Shown here piece after piece: positions 1 through 8,121 of a stretch of 64,000 nucleotides of DNA; within the stretch, counting starts at the first letter, position 1; each line of letters opens with the position of its first letter. The DNA is taken from assembly GCA_934667095.1 (NCBI GenBank), contig CAKULE010000001.1, forward strand, positions 1-64,000. The letters are read 5' to 3'. Origin of the DNA: an uncultured Oscillospiraceae bacterium (GTDB lineage Bacteria; Bacillota; Clostridia; Oscillospirales; Oscillospiraceae). The translations under genes were made by a program, and so were the position numbers. The notes below the pieces were generated by a model, which was given only the letters and a program-made list of their open reading frames with translations, searched no databases and was not told the DNA's origin.

Positions 1-168
1 CGTATGAGTGTTTTGCGGAGCAAAACCTCAGCGCAAGGCGGAATTCACTTCCGCCGCGCAGATCAAATCAAACGGGGTCCCCGTCCGGCCTGCCGGATGG
101 GGCGCGGCCCCGCCGATCCCCGCTTCATCGTCACCCGCCGGGGCGCGGGCTATGTGTTCGGCGGGTGA
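1..168 (+). pseudogene. 3' end of an OmpR-family response regulator (walR?), copy A, fused in frame to a palindromic element
   Basis: Frame 1 is open from the window edge to TGA 166-168. Its last codons read PADPRFIVTRRGAGYVFGG, the C-terminal wing of an OmpR/PhoB winged-helix domain. Upstream of this, where a recognition helix of the type VHIRRLREKLEPD is expected, the frame instead runs through about 100 bases of hairpin-rich sequence without family character. Because walK, walH and walI follow, the gene is probably walR, but its body lies outside the window. I cannot tell whether this is a damaged copy, a live gene with an inserted element, or a misassembly. Confidence 0.5.
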
Positions 169-221
169 GAGAGGCAGACTGACCGCGGGGGAGTCCTCTC
201 CGGCGCGGGTGCGCCGTATGA

Positions 222-383
222 GTGTTTTGCGGAGCAAAACCTCAGCGCAAGGCGGAATTCACTTCCGCCGCGCAGATCAAATCAAACGGGGGCCCCCGTC
301 CGGCCTGCCGGATGGGGCGCGACCCCGCTGACCCCCGGTTCATTGTCACCCGCCGGGGCGCGGGCTACGTTTTTGTCGGCTGA
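222..383 (+). pseudogene. 3' end of an OmpR-family response regulator, copy B, next to walK
   Basis: A second response-regulator tail, DPADPRFIVTRRGAGYVFVG, ends at TGA 381-383, 31 bases before walK. It differs from copy A mainly at wobble positions (for example gat/gac, cgc/cgg, atc/att) plus the last residues, so these two tails have diverged. The frame is closed upstream by TGA 219-221, and one extra G near 290 puts it out of phase with the element frame used by copy A. As it stands it cannot encode a complete regulator. Confidence 0.5.
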
Positions 384-414
384 GCCAGCCTGAACAGGAA
401 AAGGAGGTGCCGCC

Positions 415-2196
415 GTGCGCCGCAATCTGCACATGAAGCTGGTGCTCATCATGGTGCTGCTCATCGTCTCGCTGATGACGGTGGTGGGCGCCTTCCTGAT
501 GAACTCCGTCACCGGCTATTACATCAACGATTTTTATAGTCAGGTGGCCACCGCCTTCGGGCAGGAGAACGTGGACTTCGTCCGCGATCTGGAGACCCCC
601 ACCGAGGGGGAGACCGATGGCGGCATCCAGATGGGCGAGGTGCTGTCCGCCTATGTGGGCGTGCTGGGCGTGGACGGCCGCAACCGCAACTATTATGTGC
701 TGGACGGTTCTACCGGCCGGTACATCACCGGCTCCGCCGAGGAACCGGAGGGCGGCGTGGAGATCACCCCCAACATCTCCGCCGCCCTGCTGGGCGAGGT
801 GGGCTTTGACAGCGACGTCACCGCCGACTACATGGACGCCGCCATCCCCATCACCCGGGGCGGGGACCGCTACGTGGTCTACATTCTGGATGACCGCACC
901 ACGGTCCAGAACCTGAACAGCCAGATGTTCCACCTGATCCTGGAGGCGCTGGCGCTGGGCCTGGTGATCTCGGTGCTGCTGTCCTTCCTGCTGGCCAAGA
1001 CCATGGTCACCCCCCTTCAGCGGCTGACCCGCGGCCTGCAGGAGGTGGCCGCCGGCGACTTCTCCAAGCGGGTGGAGGTCACATCGCGGGACGAGATCGG
1101 CCTGCTGACCGAGAGCTTCAACTCCATGGCCGGGCAGCTGCAGTCCACCATCGCCGCCGTGGAGAACGAGCGCAACAAGCTGGACACCCTCTTCCTCCAC
1201 ATGGCCGACGGCGTGGTGGCCTTCGACCGGGAGGGGGCCGTGATCCATGTGAACCCCGCTGCCGAGCGGATGCTCCGCCGCACCATCGGCGAAGGCGACT
1301 CCTACGGCGGCATTTTCGGGACCCTGTTCCCCTTTGAACAGGTGGAGTCCGCCCCCGCGCCCCTCAGCGCGGAGCTGGCGGTGGACGGGCAGGCGCTGGA
1401 GCTGCTGATGGCCCCCTTTGCCCGGGCCAATCAGGGCGGTGTGCTGGTGCTGATCCACGACGTCACGGAGCAGCGGGCGGCAGAGCAGATGCGCAAGGAG
1501 TTCGTGGCCAACGTATCCCACGAGCTGCGCACCCCCCTGACCAACATCCGCAGCTATGCCGAGACGCTGGAGGACGGCTACGGGGAGCTGCCTCCGGATA
1601 CGGCCAGGAGCTTCCTCGGGGTCATTCTCAGCGAGTCCGACCGCATGACCCACATCGTGCAGGACCTGCTCACCCTGTCGCGATTCGACTCCGGGCGGAG
1701 CGAGCTGAACATCACCCGCTTCCCCTTCGGCAAGGCCGTGCAGGACACCTATCAGGCATTCCTCATGGACGCCCAGAAGCACGCCCACACCCTCACGCTG
1801 GACATGCCCGACGATCTGCCGGAGATCCTGGCCGACCGGGAGCGGGTGGTGCAGGTGATGGTGAACATCGTGTCCAACGCGGTGAAGTACACCCCGGACG
1901 GGGGCGCCATCGTTATCTCCGCCGGCACGGCGGGGGACAAGGTGTGGATGCAGGTGGACGACAATGGCATCGGCATCCCCGCCGGGGACCGGAGCCGCAT
2001 TTTTGAGCGGTTCTACCGGGTGGACAAGGCCCGCTCCCGGCAGTCCGGCGGCACTGGTTTGGGCCTGTCCATCGCCAAGGAGATCATGGCCCTCCACAAG
2101 GGCGACCTCTATCTGGTGGACAAGGAGGGCCCCGGCCTGACCATCCGTATGGAGCTGCCTGTGAACGGACCGGGAACGGAGGCCGCCCATGGATAA
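415..2196 (+). CDS. walK: WalK-type sensor histidine kinase
   Basis: Membrane kinase of 593 aa, the sensor of the cell-wall-homeostasis system WalRK. Order: membrane segment (about 8-28), extracellular region, second membrane segment (about 170-195), HAMP linker, PAS domain (about 255-355), HisKA with the phospho-acceptor in SHELRTPL (His369), then the ATPase with N box NIVSNAVKYTPDGG and G boxes DNGIGIP and GGTGLGLS. The GTG start has GGAGG seven bases upstream. It overlaps walH by 8 bp. The layout kinase-YycH-YycI is diagnostic of the wal operon; length is close to Bacillus WalK (about 610). Confidence 0.93.
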   Translation: MRRNLHMKLVLIMVLLIVSLMTVVGAFLMNSVTGYYINDFYSQVATAFGQENVDFVRDLETPTEGETDGGIQMGEVLSAYVGVLGVDGRNRNYYVLDGSTGRYITGSAEEPEGGVEITPNISAALLGEVGFDSDVTADYMDAAIPITRGGDRYVVYILDDRTTVQNLNSQMFHLILEALALGLVISVLLSFLLAKTMVTPLQRLTRGLQEVAAGDFSKRVEVTSRDEIGLLTESFNSMAGQLQSTIAAVENERNKLDTLFLHMADGVVAFDREGAVIHVNPAAERMLRRTIGEGDSYGGIFGTLFPFEQVESAPAPLSAELAVDGQALELLMAPFARANQGGVLVLIHDVTEQRAAEQMRKEFVANVSHELRTPLTNIRSYAETLEDGYGELPPDTARSFLGVILSESDRMTHIVQDLLTLSRFDSGRSELNITRFPFGKAVQDTYQAFLMDAQKHAHTLTLDMPDDLPEILADRERVVQVMVNIVSNAVKYTPDGGAIVISAGTAGDKVWMQVDDNGIGIPAGDRSRIFERFYRVDKARSRQSGGTGLGLSIAKEIMALHKGDLYLVDKEGPGLTIRMELPVNGPGTEAAHG

Positions 2197-3466
2197 GCGC
2201 CGGCGGCTTCTTGAGATCGGGAAGGACGTGCTCATTCTACTGCTGGCGGCGTCGGCGGTCTACCTGCTGACCATGACCCCCCTCGTGCAGGACAGCGGCG
2301 TGCGGGACCTGCTGCGGCCCCGGCAGGAGGACCCACAGGGCAGTCCCTCTGTGACCCTGTCGGCGGCGGCCCGTCCCTCCCGGATGGCGGTGACATTCCC
2401 CGCCGGGCGGTACGGCCTACAGTACGACCAGACCGCCGTGGATGAACTCTTTGCCCGCCTCGGCCCCCTGCTGGGCGAGGCGCTCACCTCCGCCGGGGAC
2501 CCGGCGGCCATTGACGAGGCCCGCTGGCGGCAGAACCTGACGACGGTGAACCTCTACTTCGATTTCAGCGGGCAGGTCCCCCTGTCTGCGCTGGGCACAT
2601 GGCTGAACGCAGAGGGCCGCTGCGCCCTGCCGGGCAGCGCCCGGCGCATCCTGCTGTGCGAGGGGACGGGCGACAGCGTTCTCCTCTGCTGGGAGGACAG
2701 CGGCAGCGGGCAGTTTTTCTTCTGCTCCACCGGCCTGACGGCCAGCCTTCACCTGAGCCCCGCCCTTCAGGACCTGAGCGATAACGGGGCCCGGTTTGCC
2801 TTTGAAAGCGACGTATACACCGGGCTGCTGGATCCCTATACCTTCATCACCGATCAGCAGGGGAGCGAGATCTATACCGCCTCTAACCCCCTCTCGGCGG
2901 GGGATGCTCTCACCGCCCTGCTGAACACGCTGGATTTTACCGGCCGCAACCATGCCTCCGTCAGCGGCGGCGAGCGGTATCTGGACGGCAACGACCGCCT
3001 GCTGGTGCAGAACAACGGCACCGTGATCTACGCCGCGGCGGAGCCGGGGAAGTACCCTGTGCCATCCGCCGGGGACAGTCCCACCGTGGCCGAAGCCATT
3101 GAGGCTGCCCGGGAGCTGACGGAGCGGACCATCGGCGCGTCCTGCGGCGCGGCTCAGCTCTATCTGAGTACGGCCCTCTCGGCGGAGGGCGGCTGGCTCA
3201 TTCGCTTCGGCTACCGGCTCAACGGCAGCACTGTCTGGCTGTACGAAGACGGCTGGGCCTCTGAGGTGTGGGTGCGGTCCGGCTGCATTACGGACTTTAC
3301 GCTGCACTTCCGCAGTTACGCCGCCTCCGGCGAGAAGGCGCTGCTGCTGCCCATGGACCGGGCGGCGGTGATGCTGCCCAGCCTTGGGCAGGAGGGTCGC
3401 GAGTTGGTCATCCGCTATCAGGACGCCGGGGAGAGCGCCGCCCGGCCGGTCTGGGTGGCCCAATAA
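2189..3466 (+). CDS. walH: YycH/WalH-type regulator of the Wal system
   Basis: 425 aa with one N-terminal membrane anchor (LILLLAASAVYLLTMTPLV, about 13-31) and a large extracytoplasmic part. In Bacillus and Staphylococcus, YycH and YycI pair with WalK in the membrane and modulate its activity. The assignment rests on position between walK and walI, the single anchor and the size; sequence identity within this family is low. The start overlaps the walK stop (ATGGATAA), which suggests translational coupling. Confidence 0.82.
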   Translation: MDKRRRLLEIGKDVLILLLAASAVYLLTMTPLVQDSGVRDLLRPRQEDPQGSPSVTLSAAARPSRMAVTFPAGRYGLQYDQTAVDELFARLGPLLGEALTSAGDPAAIDEARWRQNLTTVNLYFDFSGQVPLSALGTWLNAEGRCALPGSARRILLCEGTGDSVLLCWEDSGSGQFFFCSTGLTASLHLSPALQDLSDNGARFAFESDVYTGLLDPYTFITDQQGSEIYTASNPLSAGDALTALLNTLDFTGRNHASVSGGERYLDGNDRLLVQNNGTVIYAAAEPGKYPVPSAGDSPTVAEAIEAARELTERTIGASCGAAQLYLSTALSAEGGWLIRFGYRLNGSTVWLYEDGWASEVWVRSGCITDFTLHFRSYAASGEKALLLPMDRAAVMLPSLGQEGRELVIRYQDAGESAARPVWVAQ

Positions 3467-3487
3467 TCAGAAAGGGAGGGAGCCCGG

Positions 3488-4333
3488 ATGGAGTGGGGCA
3501 AAGTCAAAAACATCATCATTCTGATCCTGCTGCTCATCAACGGGTTCCTTCTGGTGCTGGTGGGTGCACGGACCAGCGAGGTCCGCCGGTATGAGCAGTC
3601 CGCCATCGACCGCAGCGTGCAGGTACTGGCGGAGAACGGAATTCAGGTGGACGAGGGCGCCCTGCCTGCCGGCGGCGGCGTGGAGCCTGCCGGCGCCGAG
3701 CGCGACGTGGCCGCCGAAGGACGGCTGGTGTCCGCCCTCATGGGGGAGAGTCTCACCGGCATCCACCGGGGCGGCGGCCTGTACACCTACGAAGGGGCCC
3801 GGGGACAGGTGAACGTCCGGGCGGGGGGAGAGCTCTCGCTGACCCCATCTGACAGTGCCTTCTGGGTCACGGAGGACCCGGAGAGTCACGCCGCGGCCCT
3901 CGTAGCCGCCCTGCCGGTGAAAACCAAGCTGGTGCGGACGGAGACCGATGGGGACGTCACGGATGTCACCTACCGCCAGCAGTGGGCGGGCGCGCCTCTC
4001 TTCTCCTGTCAGGTGACGCTGACCTATCAGGACGGGCGGCTGACGGATCTGTCAGGCAGCCTGCTGGCGGCGGACCGCAGCACGGAGGAGAGCGCCAAGC
4101 TCCTCGCCCTGCCCACGGTGCTCATGCGCTTTCTGGACGAGATCCTTTCCAGCGGCGATGTGTGTTCCTCCATCCGGGCGGTGGAGCCGGGCTACCGCAT
4201 GACCCAGTCCTTCAGCGGTGCAGTGCGGCTGACCTCCGTCTGGCGCATCTCCACCAACACGGCGGACTACTATCTGGACGGCGTTACCGGCGAACTGACC
4301 CGGGCGGCGGAGAGCCGCAGCGCGGCAACATAA
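3488..4333 (+). CDS. walI: YycI/WalI-type regulator of the Wal system
   Basis: 281 aa. The N-terminus MEWGKVKNIIILILLLINGFL closely follows the YycI pattern (acidic-W-K-x-KN followed by one membrane helix). The rest is predicted to lie outside the cell. It begins 21 bp after walH behind GGGAGGG. Known relatives bind WalH and WalK in the membrane. A terminator-like hairpin follows, so the wal transcript probably ends or is attenuated here. No walJ (metallo-hydrolase) follows, unlike in Bacillus. Confidence 0.85.
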   Translation: MEWGKVKNIIILILLLINGFLLVLVGARTSEVRRYEQSAIDRSVQVLAENGIQVDEGALPAGGGVEPAGAERDVAAEGRLVSALMGESLTGIHRGGGLYTYEGARGQVNVRAGGELSLTPSDSAFWVTEDPESHAAALVAALPVKTKLVRTETDGDVTDVTYRQQWAGAPLFSCQVTLTYQDGRLTDLSGSLLAADRSTEESAKLLALPTVLMRFLDEILSSGDVCSSIRAVEPGYRMTQSFSGAVRLTSVWRISTNTADYYLDGVTGELTRAAESRSAAT

Positions 4334-4340
4334 CTGACAG

Positions 4341-4395
4341 GCCCCCCTTCATAGACTGAGAGCAACCGAACCTCTGCCTGGAAGGGGGGCTTTTT
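4341..4395 (+). terminator. Terminator-like hairpin whose 3' arm doubles as the SD of the next gene
   Basis: GCCCCCCTTC (4341-4350) pairs perfectly with GAAGGGGGGC (4381-4390), followed by TTTTT. The next gene starts at 4397, so the only purine-rich SD candidate is the GGAAGGGGGG of the 3' arm. Folding would therefore both terminate transcription and hide the ribosome site. Confidence 0.75.
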
Positions 4396-4396
4396 C

Positions 4397-5929
4397 ATGT
4401 CTGCGGCGGCTGCCGGGACCCTTCTGCTCACCGCGGTGGGGCTGTTTTCCCAGCTGGTGGGCTTTTTCTACCGGGTGGCCCTATCCCGGATGCTGGGGGC
4501 GGAGGCCATGGGCCTCTATCAGCTGATCATGCCGGTATACTCCACCCTGATGTCCCTGTCGGCGGTGGGACTGACGGTGGCGGTGTCCACCCTCGCCGCC
4601 CGGCTCCACGCCCAGGGGGATGACGGGGCGGTGGGCTCCATGCTGCGCCGGGCGCTGGGGTGCTTTTTCCTGGTCGCGGTGCCCTTGGGGCTGGCCGCGG
4701 CTGCGCTGTCCGACCCGATCTCCGTCTACCTGCTGGGGGATGCCCGCACCCGGCTGGGGGTGGTCCTGCTGGTGCCGTGCATGCTGCTGACGGGGGTGGA
4801 GAACCTCCACAAGCACTGCTTCTACGGGCTGGAGCGGGTGGGCCCGCCCGCCCTGTGCGAGGCGGTGGAGCAGGTCCTGCGGGCGGGAGCGGTGCTGCTC
4901 CTGCTGGCGGTGCTGCGCCCCGCCGGGGGCGAGGGCAGGGTGGGGGCTGTGGCGGCGGGGATGGTGCTGTGCGAGGTGTTCTCCGCCGTGACCCTGACCC
5001 TGTTGCTCCGGCGGCACTGGCGGCGGGAGCCTCCGGGCCCCGCCCGCAGCCGGACGGCATACCGCCAGATCGTCCGCATCGCCGTGCCCGTGGGGCTCAC
5101 CTCCCTGCTGGGGACGGTGCTGGGCTCGGCCAACGCGGTGCTCATCCCCGCCCGGCTGGTGGCCGGGGGGATGGACGGGGCGGCGGCCATGTCCGCCTTC
5201 GGTGTGCTGTGCGGCATGGCCATGCCATTGCTGGCCATGCCCACCGTGGCAGTGGGGGCCCTGTGCCTGACCATGGTGCCCGATCTGGCCAAGCGCACCG
5301 CCCGGGGAGACCTGCGAGCGGCCGGACACTTTCTGGACCGGGTGCTGGGGGCCTCCTCCGCAGTGCTGGCCCCGGCCATGACTCTGCTGGCGGTGCTGGG
5401 CCCGGCCATCGGCCGGGCGGTGTACCGGGAGCCCTCCGTGGGCGACTGGATGCCCGCCCTTGCAGTGGGGACCCTGCTGGCCTGCTGGCAGTCCATCCTC
5501 TCCGGAGCCCTCAACGCCCTGAACCGCCAGCGGCGGGCCGCCCTCGGGGCCATCGTCAGCGATGCGGTGCAGTTGGCCTTCACGGCCATCACCGTGGCCC
5601 GCTGGGGGCTGGGGGGCTTCGTGGTCGGGTTCGTGCTCTCCGGACTGGTGGGAGCCGGGATGGATCTGTCGGCGGTGCTGGGCTGTACGGGCCTGCGGCC
5701 CCGGTGGTATCACTGGTTGGTGCGGCCCCTGCTGTCGGCGGCGCTGATGGGCCTGTGCTGCCGGCTGTTGCTCGGCCTGCTGGAGCGGGCGGCCTTCGGC
5801 TCCCTGTGGAGTTGCCTGATCTGTGCGGCGCTGGGGCTGGCGGCGTATGCCGCTGCCATGCTGGCGCAGGGGGCCAGCCCCGGGGACTATCTGCCCCGGC
5901 TGCGGCGGAGGGGGGACGCCCCATGCTGA
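4397..5929 (+). CDS. SpoVB-type polysaccharide / lipid flippase (MOP superfamily)
   Basis: 510 aa integral membrane protein with about 14 hydrophobic segments. The start GTLLLTAVGLFSQLVGFFYRV followed by LSRMLGAEAMGLYQL is typical of the SpoVB/MurJ-like polysaccharide-biosynthesis branch of the MOP flippases. Such proteins move lipid-linked wall or cortex precursors across the membrane. Its place after the wal operon fits a cell-envelope role. It overlaps the following gene by 7 bp (ATGCTGA). It could be SpoVB itself or a general lipid-II-type flippase; the sequence alone does not decide. Confidence 0.82.
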   Translation: MSAAAAGTLLLTAVGLFSQLVGFFYRVALSRMLGAEAMGLYQLIMPVYSTLMSLSAVGLTVAVSTLAARLHAQGDDGAVGSMLRRALGCFFLVAVPLGLAAAALSDPISVYLLGDARTRLGVVLLVPCMLLTGVENLHKHCFYGLERVGPPALCEAVEQVLRAGAVLLLLAVLRPAGGEGRVGAVAAGMVLCEVFSAVTLTLLLRRHWRREPPGPARSRTAYRQIVRIAVPVGLTSLLGTVLGSANAVLIPARLVAGGMDGAAAMSAFGVLCGMAMPLLAMPTVAVGALCLTMVPDLAKRTARGDLRAAGHFLDRVLGASSAVLAPAMTLLAVLGPAIGRAVYREPSVGDWMPALAVGTLLACWQSILSGALNALNRQRRAALGAIVSDAVQLAFTAITVARWGLGGFVVGFVLSGLVGAGMDLSAVLGCTGLRPRWYHWLVRPLLSAALMGLCCRLLLGLLERAAFGSLWSCLICAALGLAAYAAAMLAQGASPGDYLPRLRRRGDAPC

Positions 5930-6573
5930 GCATCCTCGTCTCCATCTCCCCTGGTGCCGCCGGGAACTATCTGGCCGCCCTGTCCGCCGCCGGCGGGGAG
6001 GGCGCGGCCCTGTACTGCCCCGCCCCGGATACGCGCTTCGATGGCCTGATTTTGGCCGGCGGCGGGGACCCGGACTCCGCGCTCTTCGGCCAGCGGTCCG
6101 CGGGTTCCGTCCCGCCGGACCCTCGCCGGGACCGTGCGGAGCTGGCTCTGCTGGATGCCTACGCCGGGGCGGGCAAGCCGGTGCTGGGCATCTGCCGGGG
6201 GATGCAGATCCTCAACATCTGGGCGGGCGGCTCCCTGATTCAGGACCTTGGCGGGCGCAATCTGACCCACCGCTGGGCGGGGGCCGACCGGGTCCACCCG
6301 GTGGAGGCGGCGCAGGGCTCCGCGCTGGCGGCGCTGTACGGCCGCCGCTTCTGGGCCAACAGTGCCCATCATCAGGCGGTGGACCGCCTCGGAGCCGACC
6401 TGCGGGCAACGGCGTGGGGACCGGACGGCGTTGTGGAGGGGCTGGAGCACGGGAGCCTGCCCATCCTCGCCGTGCAATTCCACCCGGAGCGCATGCGCCC
6501 CGCCCTCGGCTGGCCGGGCGCAGCGGACGGTACAGCCCTGTTCCGGGCCTTTCTGGCCCGGTGCAAGGCTTGA
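5923..6573 (+). CDS. Class I glutamine-amidotransferase-like hydrolase (peptidase C26)
   Basis: 216 aa. The nucleophile elbow GICRGMQ and the C-terminal QFHPE supply the Cys-His-Glu triad of the class I amidotransferase fold. The conserved FDGLILAGGGDPD and WANSAHHQAVD segments place it with the gamma-glutamyl-GABA / gamma-glutamyl-amine hydrolases (PuuD family). It is somewhat shorter than PuuD (about 250 aa), mainly at the N-terminus. It is translationally coupled to the flippase. The substrate is unknown; cleavage of a gamma-glutamyl amide is inferred. Confidence 0.85.
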   Translation: MLSILVSISPGAAGNYLAALSAAGGEGAALYCPAPDTRFDGLILAGGGDPDSALFGQRSAGSVPPDPRRDRAELALLDAYAGAGKPVLGICRGMQILNIWAGGSLIQDLGGRNLTHRWAGADRVHPVEAAQGSALAALYGRRFWANSAHHQAVDRLGADLRATAWGPDGVVEGLEHGSLPILAVQFHPERMRPALGWPGAADGTALFRAFLARCKA

Positions 6574-6625
6574 TTTTCCCGCCCCGATGGGGTAAGCTAA
6601 AGAAAAACTCTGCGAGGTGACGCCC

Positions 6626-7432
6626 ATGTCTGCCCCTGTCAACGCCCCCGGCCTGAAGCGGGCCGTCCTGCTCAACGACCTGTCCTGCTTCGGCAAGTGC
6701 TCCCTTACCGTGTCCGCCCCCATCCTGTCCGCCATGGGGGTGGAGGCAGTGCCCCTGCCGACGGTGCTCCTGTCTGCCCACACCGGCGTGCCCGGCGGCC
6801 GGGTGCTGCGGGACCTGTCGGCGGAGCTGGAGCAGACCATGGACGACTGGCAGGCCATGGACCTGCGGTTCGACTGCGTGTACACTGGTTTCTTCGCCTC
6901 GGCGGCGCAGATCGCGCTGGCGGAGCGTTTTCTGGACCGGTTCGCCGGGCCGGACACGCTGGTGCTGGTGGACCCGGTGCTGGGGGACGGCGGGGCCCGT
7001 TTTTCCTGCTTTGACGAGGGCTATCAGGCCGCCCTCCGCCGGCTGTGCGCCCGGGCGTCGGTCATCACCCCCAACGCCACCGAGGCCGCCCTGCTGGCCG
7101 GTCTGCCCATGGATACCCCGGCGGAGGCCCTGGCCGACGCCCTGACCGTCCCCAATGTGATCGTCACCGGCGTGACGGCGGGGGACCGCATCGGCTACCG
7201 CGCCCGGTTCGGGGCGGAGCGCATGGCGCTGGACACGCCCCGGCTGCCGGGGAGCTTCAAGGGCACGGGGGACGTGTTCGCCTCCGCCCTGTGCGGGGCC
7301 CTGCTGGGCGGCGGGGACTACCCTGCGGCGCTGGAGCGGGCGGCGGACTTTTGCGCCCGGGCGGTGGCCGCCACGGCGGAGCGCCCCGGCCACTGGTACG
7401 GTCTGGCCTTTGAGGCGCTGCTGCATACCTGA
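6626..7432 (+). CDS. pdxY: Pyridoxal / pyridoxamine kinase
   Basis: 268 aa, ribokinase superfamily. Phosphorylates B6 vitamers to make pyridoxal phosphate. LNDLSCFGKCSLTV, the LPTVLLSAHTG stretch and VDPVLGDGGA are the PdxK/PdxY signatures, and the C-terminal GSFKGTGDVFASAL carries the GTGD anion-hole and catalytic Asp. ATG 6626 is preferred over the in-frame GTG 6617 because GAGGTGA lies five bases upstream. A B6-type MocR regulator and an ECF transporter lie at 51-53 kb, so salvage may be split over the genome. Confidence 0.88.
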   Translation: MSAPVNAPGLKRAVLLNDLSCFGKCSLTVSAPILSAMGVEAVPLPTVLLSAHTGVPGGRVLRDLSAELEQTMDDWQAMDLRFDCVYTGFFASAAQIALAERFLDRFAGPDTLVLVDPVLGDGGARFSCFDEGYQAALRRLCARASVITPNATEAALLAGLPMDTPAEALADALTVPNVIVTGVTAGDRIGYRARFGAERMALDTPRLPGSFKGTGDVFASALCGALLGGGDYPAALERAADFCARAVAATAERPGHWYGLAFEALLHT

Positions 7433-7437
7433 AAAAG

Positions 7438-7467
7438 ACGGACCCCCGGCAGCTGCCGGAGGTCCGT
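7438..7467. terminator. Bidirectional terminator
   Basis: ACGGACC and CCGGCAG pair with CTGCCGG and GGTCCGT, separating the kinase from the convergent small gene. A-rich sequence lies on the kinase side and T-rich on the other. Confidence 0.7.
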
Positions 7468-7471
7468 CCTG

Positions 7472-7765
7472 TTATTCCTGCTGTTGGCTGTCCGCCCAGC
7501 CCTGCCGGTACACGTGCCCGCCGCAGGCCCGGGCCAGCGCTTCGGCGGCGGAGAGCAGCTCGTCCGCGCCCCGGTCCCGGACGGGGTTCGCGGCCAGCCG
7601 GGCGCACAATCTGTCCCGGGCGGTGTAGAGCCGGTCCACCGCCTGCGCGATGTCTCCGCCCGGGCCGGACTGATCGGCCACACCGGCCAGCGTCCCCTCG
7701 CTGTAAAAGCCGTTGATCTGCTGCCAGACGAATTCGATGCGTTCAGAGTCGATTTGTTTTGACAT
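7472..7765 (-). CDS. Hypothetical small acidic protein
   Basis: 97 aa with no recognised domain, no signal peptide and no membrane segment. It is predicted to be helical. The start has a good SD (GGAGGGG, seven bases upstream). A minus-strand promoter TTGCAC-N17-TACAAT is visible at 7800-7828. It is divergent from a small XRE-type regulator with a ~100-bp shared control region containing the direct repeat AAATTGT (7786-7792 and 7798-7804), so the two may be co-regulated. Confidence 0.65.
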   Translation of the reverse strand: MSKQIDSERIEFVWQQINGFYSEGTLAGVADQSGPGGDIAQAVDRLYTARDRLCARLAANPVRDRGADELLSAAEALARACGGHVYRQGWADSQQQE

Positions 7766-7799
7766 AAGATCCCCTCCAAATAGTAAATTGTGCCACTAA

Positions 7800-7828
7800 A
7801 TTGTAGCATATCGACCATGTGAGTGCAA
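7800..7828 (-). promoter_or_regulatory. Sigma-A type promoter of the small hypothetical gene
   Basis: On the minus strand TTGCAC (7823-7828) and TACAAT (7800-7805) are separated by 17 bases. The direct repeat AAATTGT overlaps the -10 side and could be an operator for the neighbouring regulator. Confidence 0.55.
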
Positions 7829-7862
7829 CATAATAGTAGCATCACCATCAGAGGTGATGCAC

Positions 7863-8069
7863 ATGTATTTTCCGAGACTGAAGGACCTGCGCACGGACGC
7901 GGACAAGACGCAGGAGCAGATCGCGGAGCTGTTGACCTGCCGCAGGGAGGTCTACCGGAGGTATGAGGCGGGCATCCATGATATTCCGGTGTGGGCGCTG
8001 ATCCGTCTGGCGGATTACTACGGTGTGACCACCGACTATATTCTGGGCCGCAGCAATAAACGTAAGTAA
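7863..8069 (+). CDS. Small XRE-family helix-turn-helix regulator
   Basis: 68 aa, essentially one HTH_3 domain: LRTDADKTQEQIAELLTCRREVYRRYEAG contains the two DNA-binding helices and DYYGVTTDYILGR is the usual C-terminal end. ATG 7863 is chosen because AGAGGTGA lies five bases before it; a GTG at 7854 and an ATG at 7857 are also in frame. The normal recognition-helix pattern (…RxxYxRYE) is kept. It probably represses itself or its divergent neighbour. Confidence 0.8.
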   Translation: MYFPRLKDLRTDADKTQEQIAELLTCRREVYRRYEAGIHDIPVWALIRLADYYGVTTDYILGRSNKRK

Positions 8070-8084
8070 TGCAGACCTGATGGA

Positions 8085-8118
8085 CCAGCCCGCCGGCTTG
8101 AAACGGCGGGCTGGTTTT
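8085..8118. terminator. Terminator between convergent genes
   Basis: CCAGCCCGCCG (8085-8095) pairs with CGGCGGGCTGG (8104-8114), followed by TTTT. The sigma-54 activator gene ends on the other strand a few bases away, so it may serve both. Confidence 0.85.
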
Positions 8119-8121
8119 GTG

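Larger units (their letters stand above)
1..383 (+). repeat. Tandem duplication, period ~214 bp, carrying a palindromic element
   Basis: Positions 1-168 recur at 215-383. The first ~105 bases of the two units are identical apart from one inserted G. They contain hairpins TTTTGC-GGA-GCAAAA (11-25) and GGCGGAA-TTCAC-TTCCGCC (37-55). A further hairpin, CGGCGC-GGGT-GCGCCG, lies at 201-216 at the unit boundary. The 3' part of each unit is the regulator tail. The element is far better conserved than the tails, as expected for a mobile or gene-converting palindromic repeat. Confidence 0.75.

Noticed and set aside
346..2235. A 629-codon open frame on the minus strand opposite walK
   Set aside because: Rich in His, Gly, Gln and Val in the way of GC-rich antisense frames; no SD or domain, and walK on the plus strand is certain.
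4660..5922. A long plus-strand extension upstream of the amidotransferase-like gene
   Set aside because: This stretch is the flippase gene in another frame; the amidotransferase family sequence begins only at 5923.
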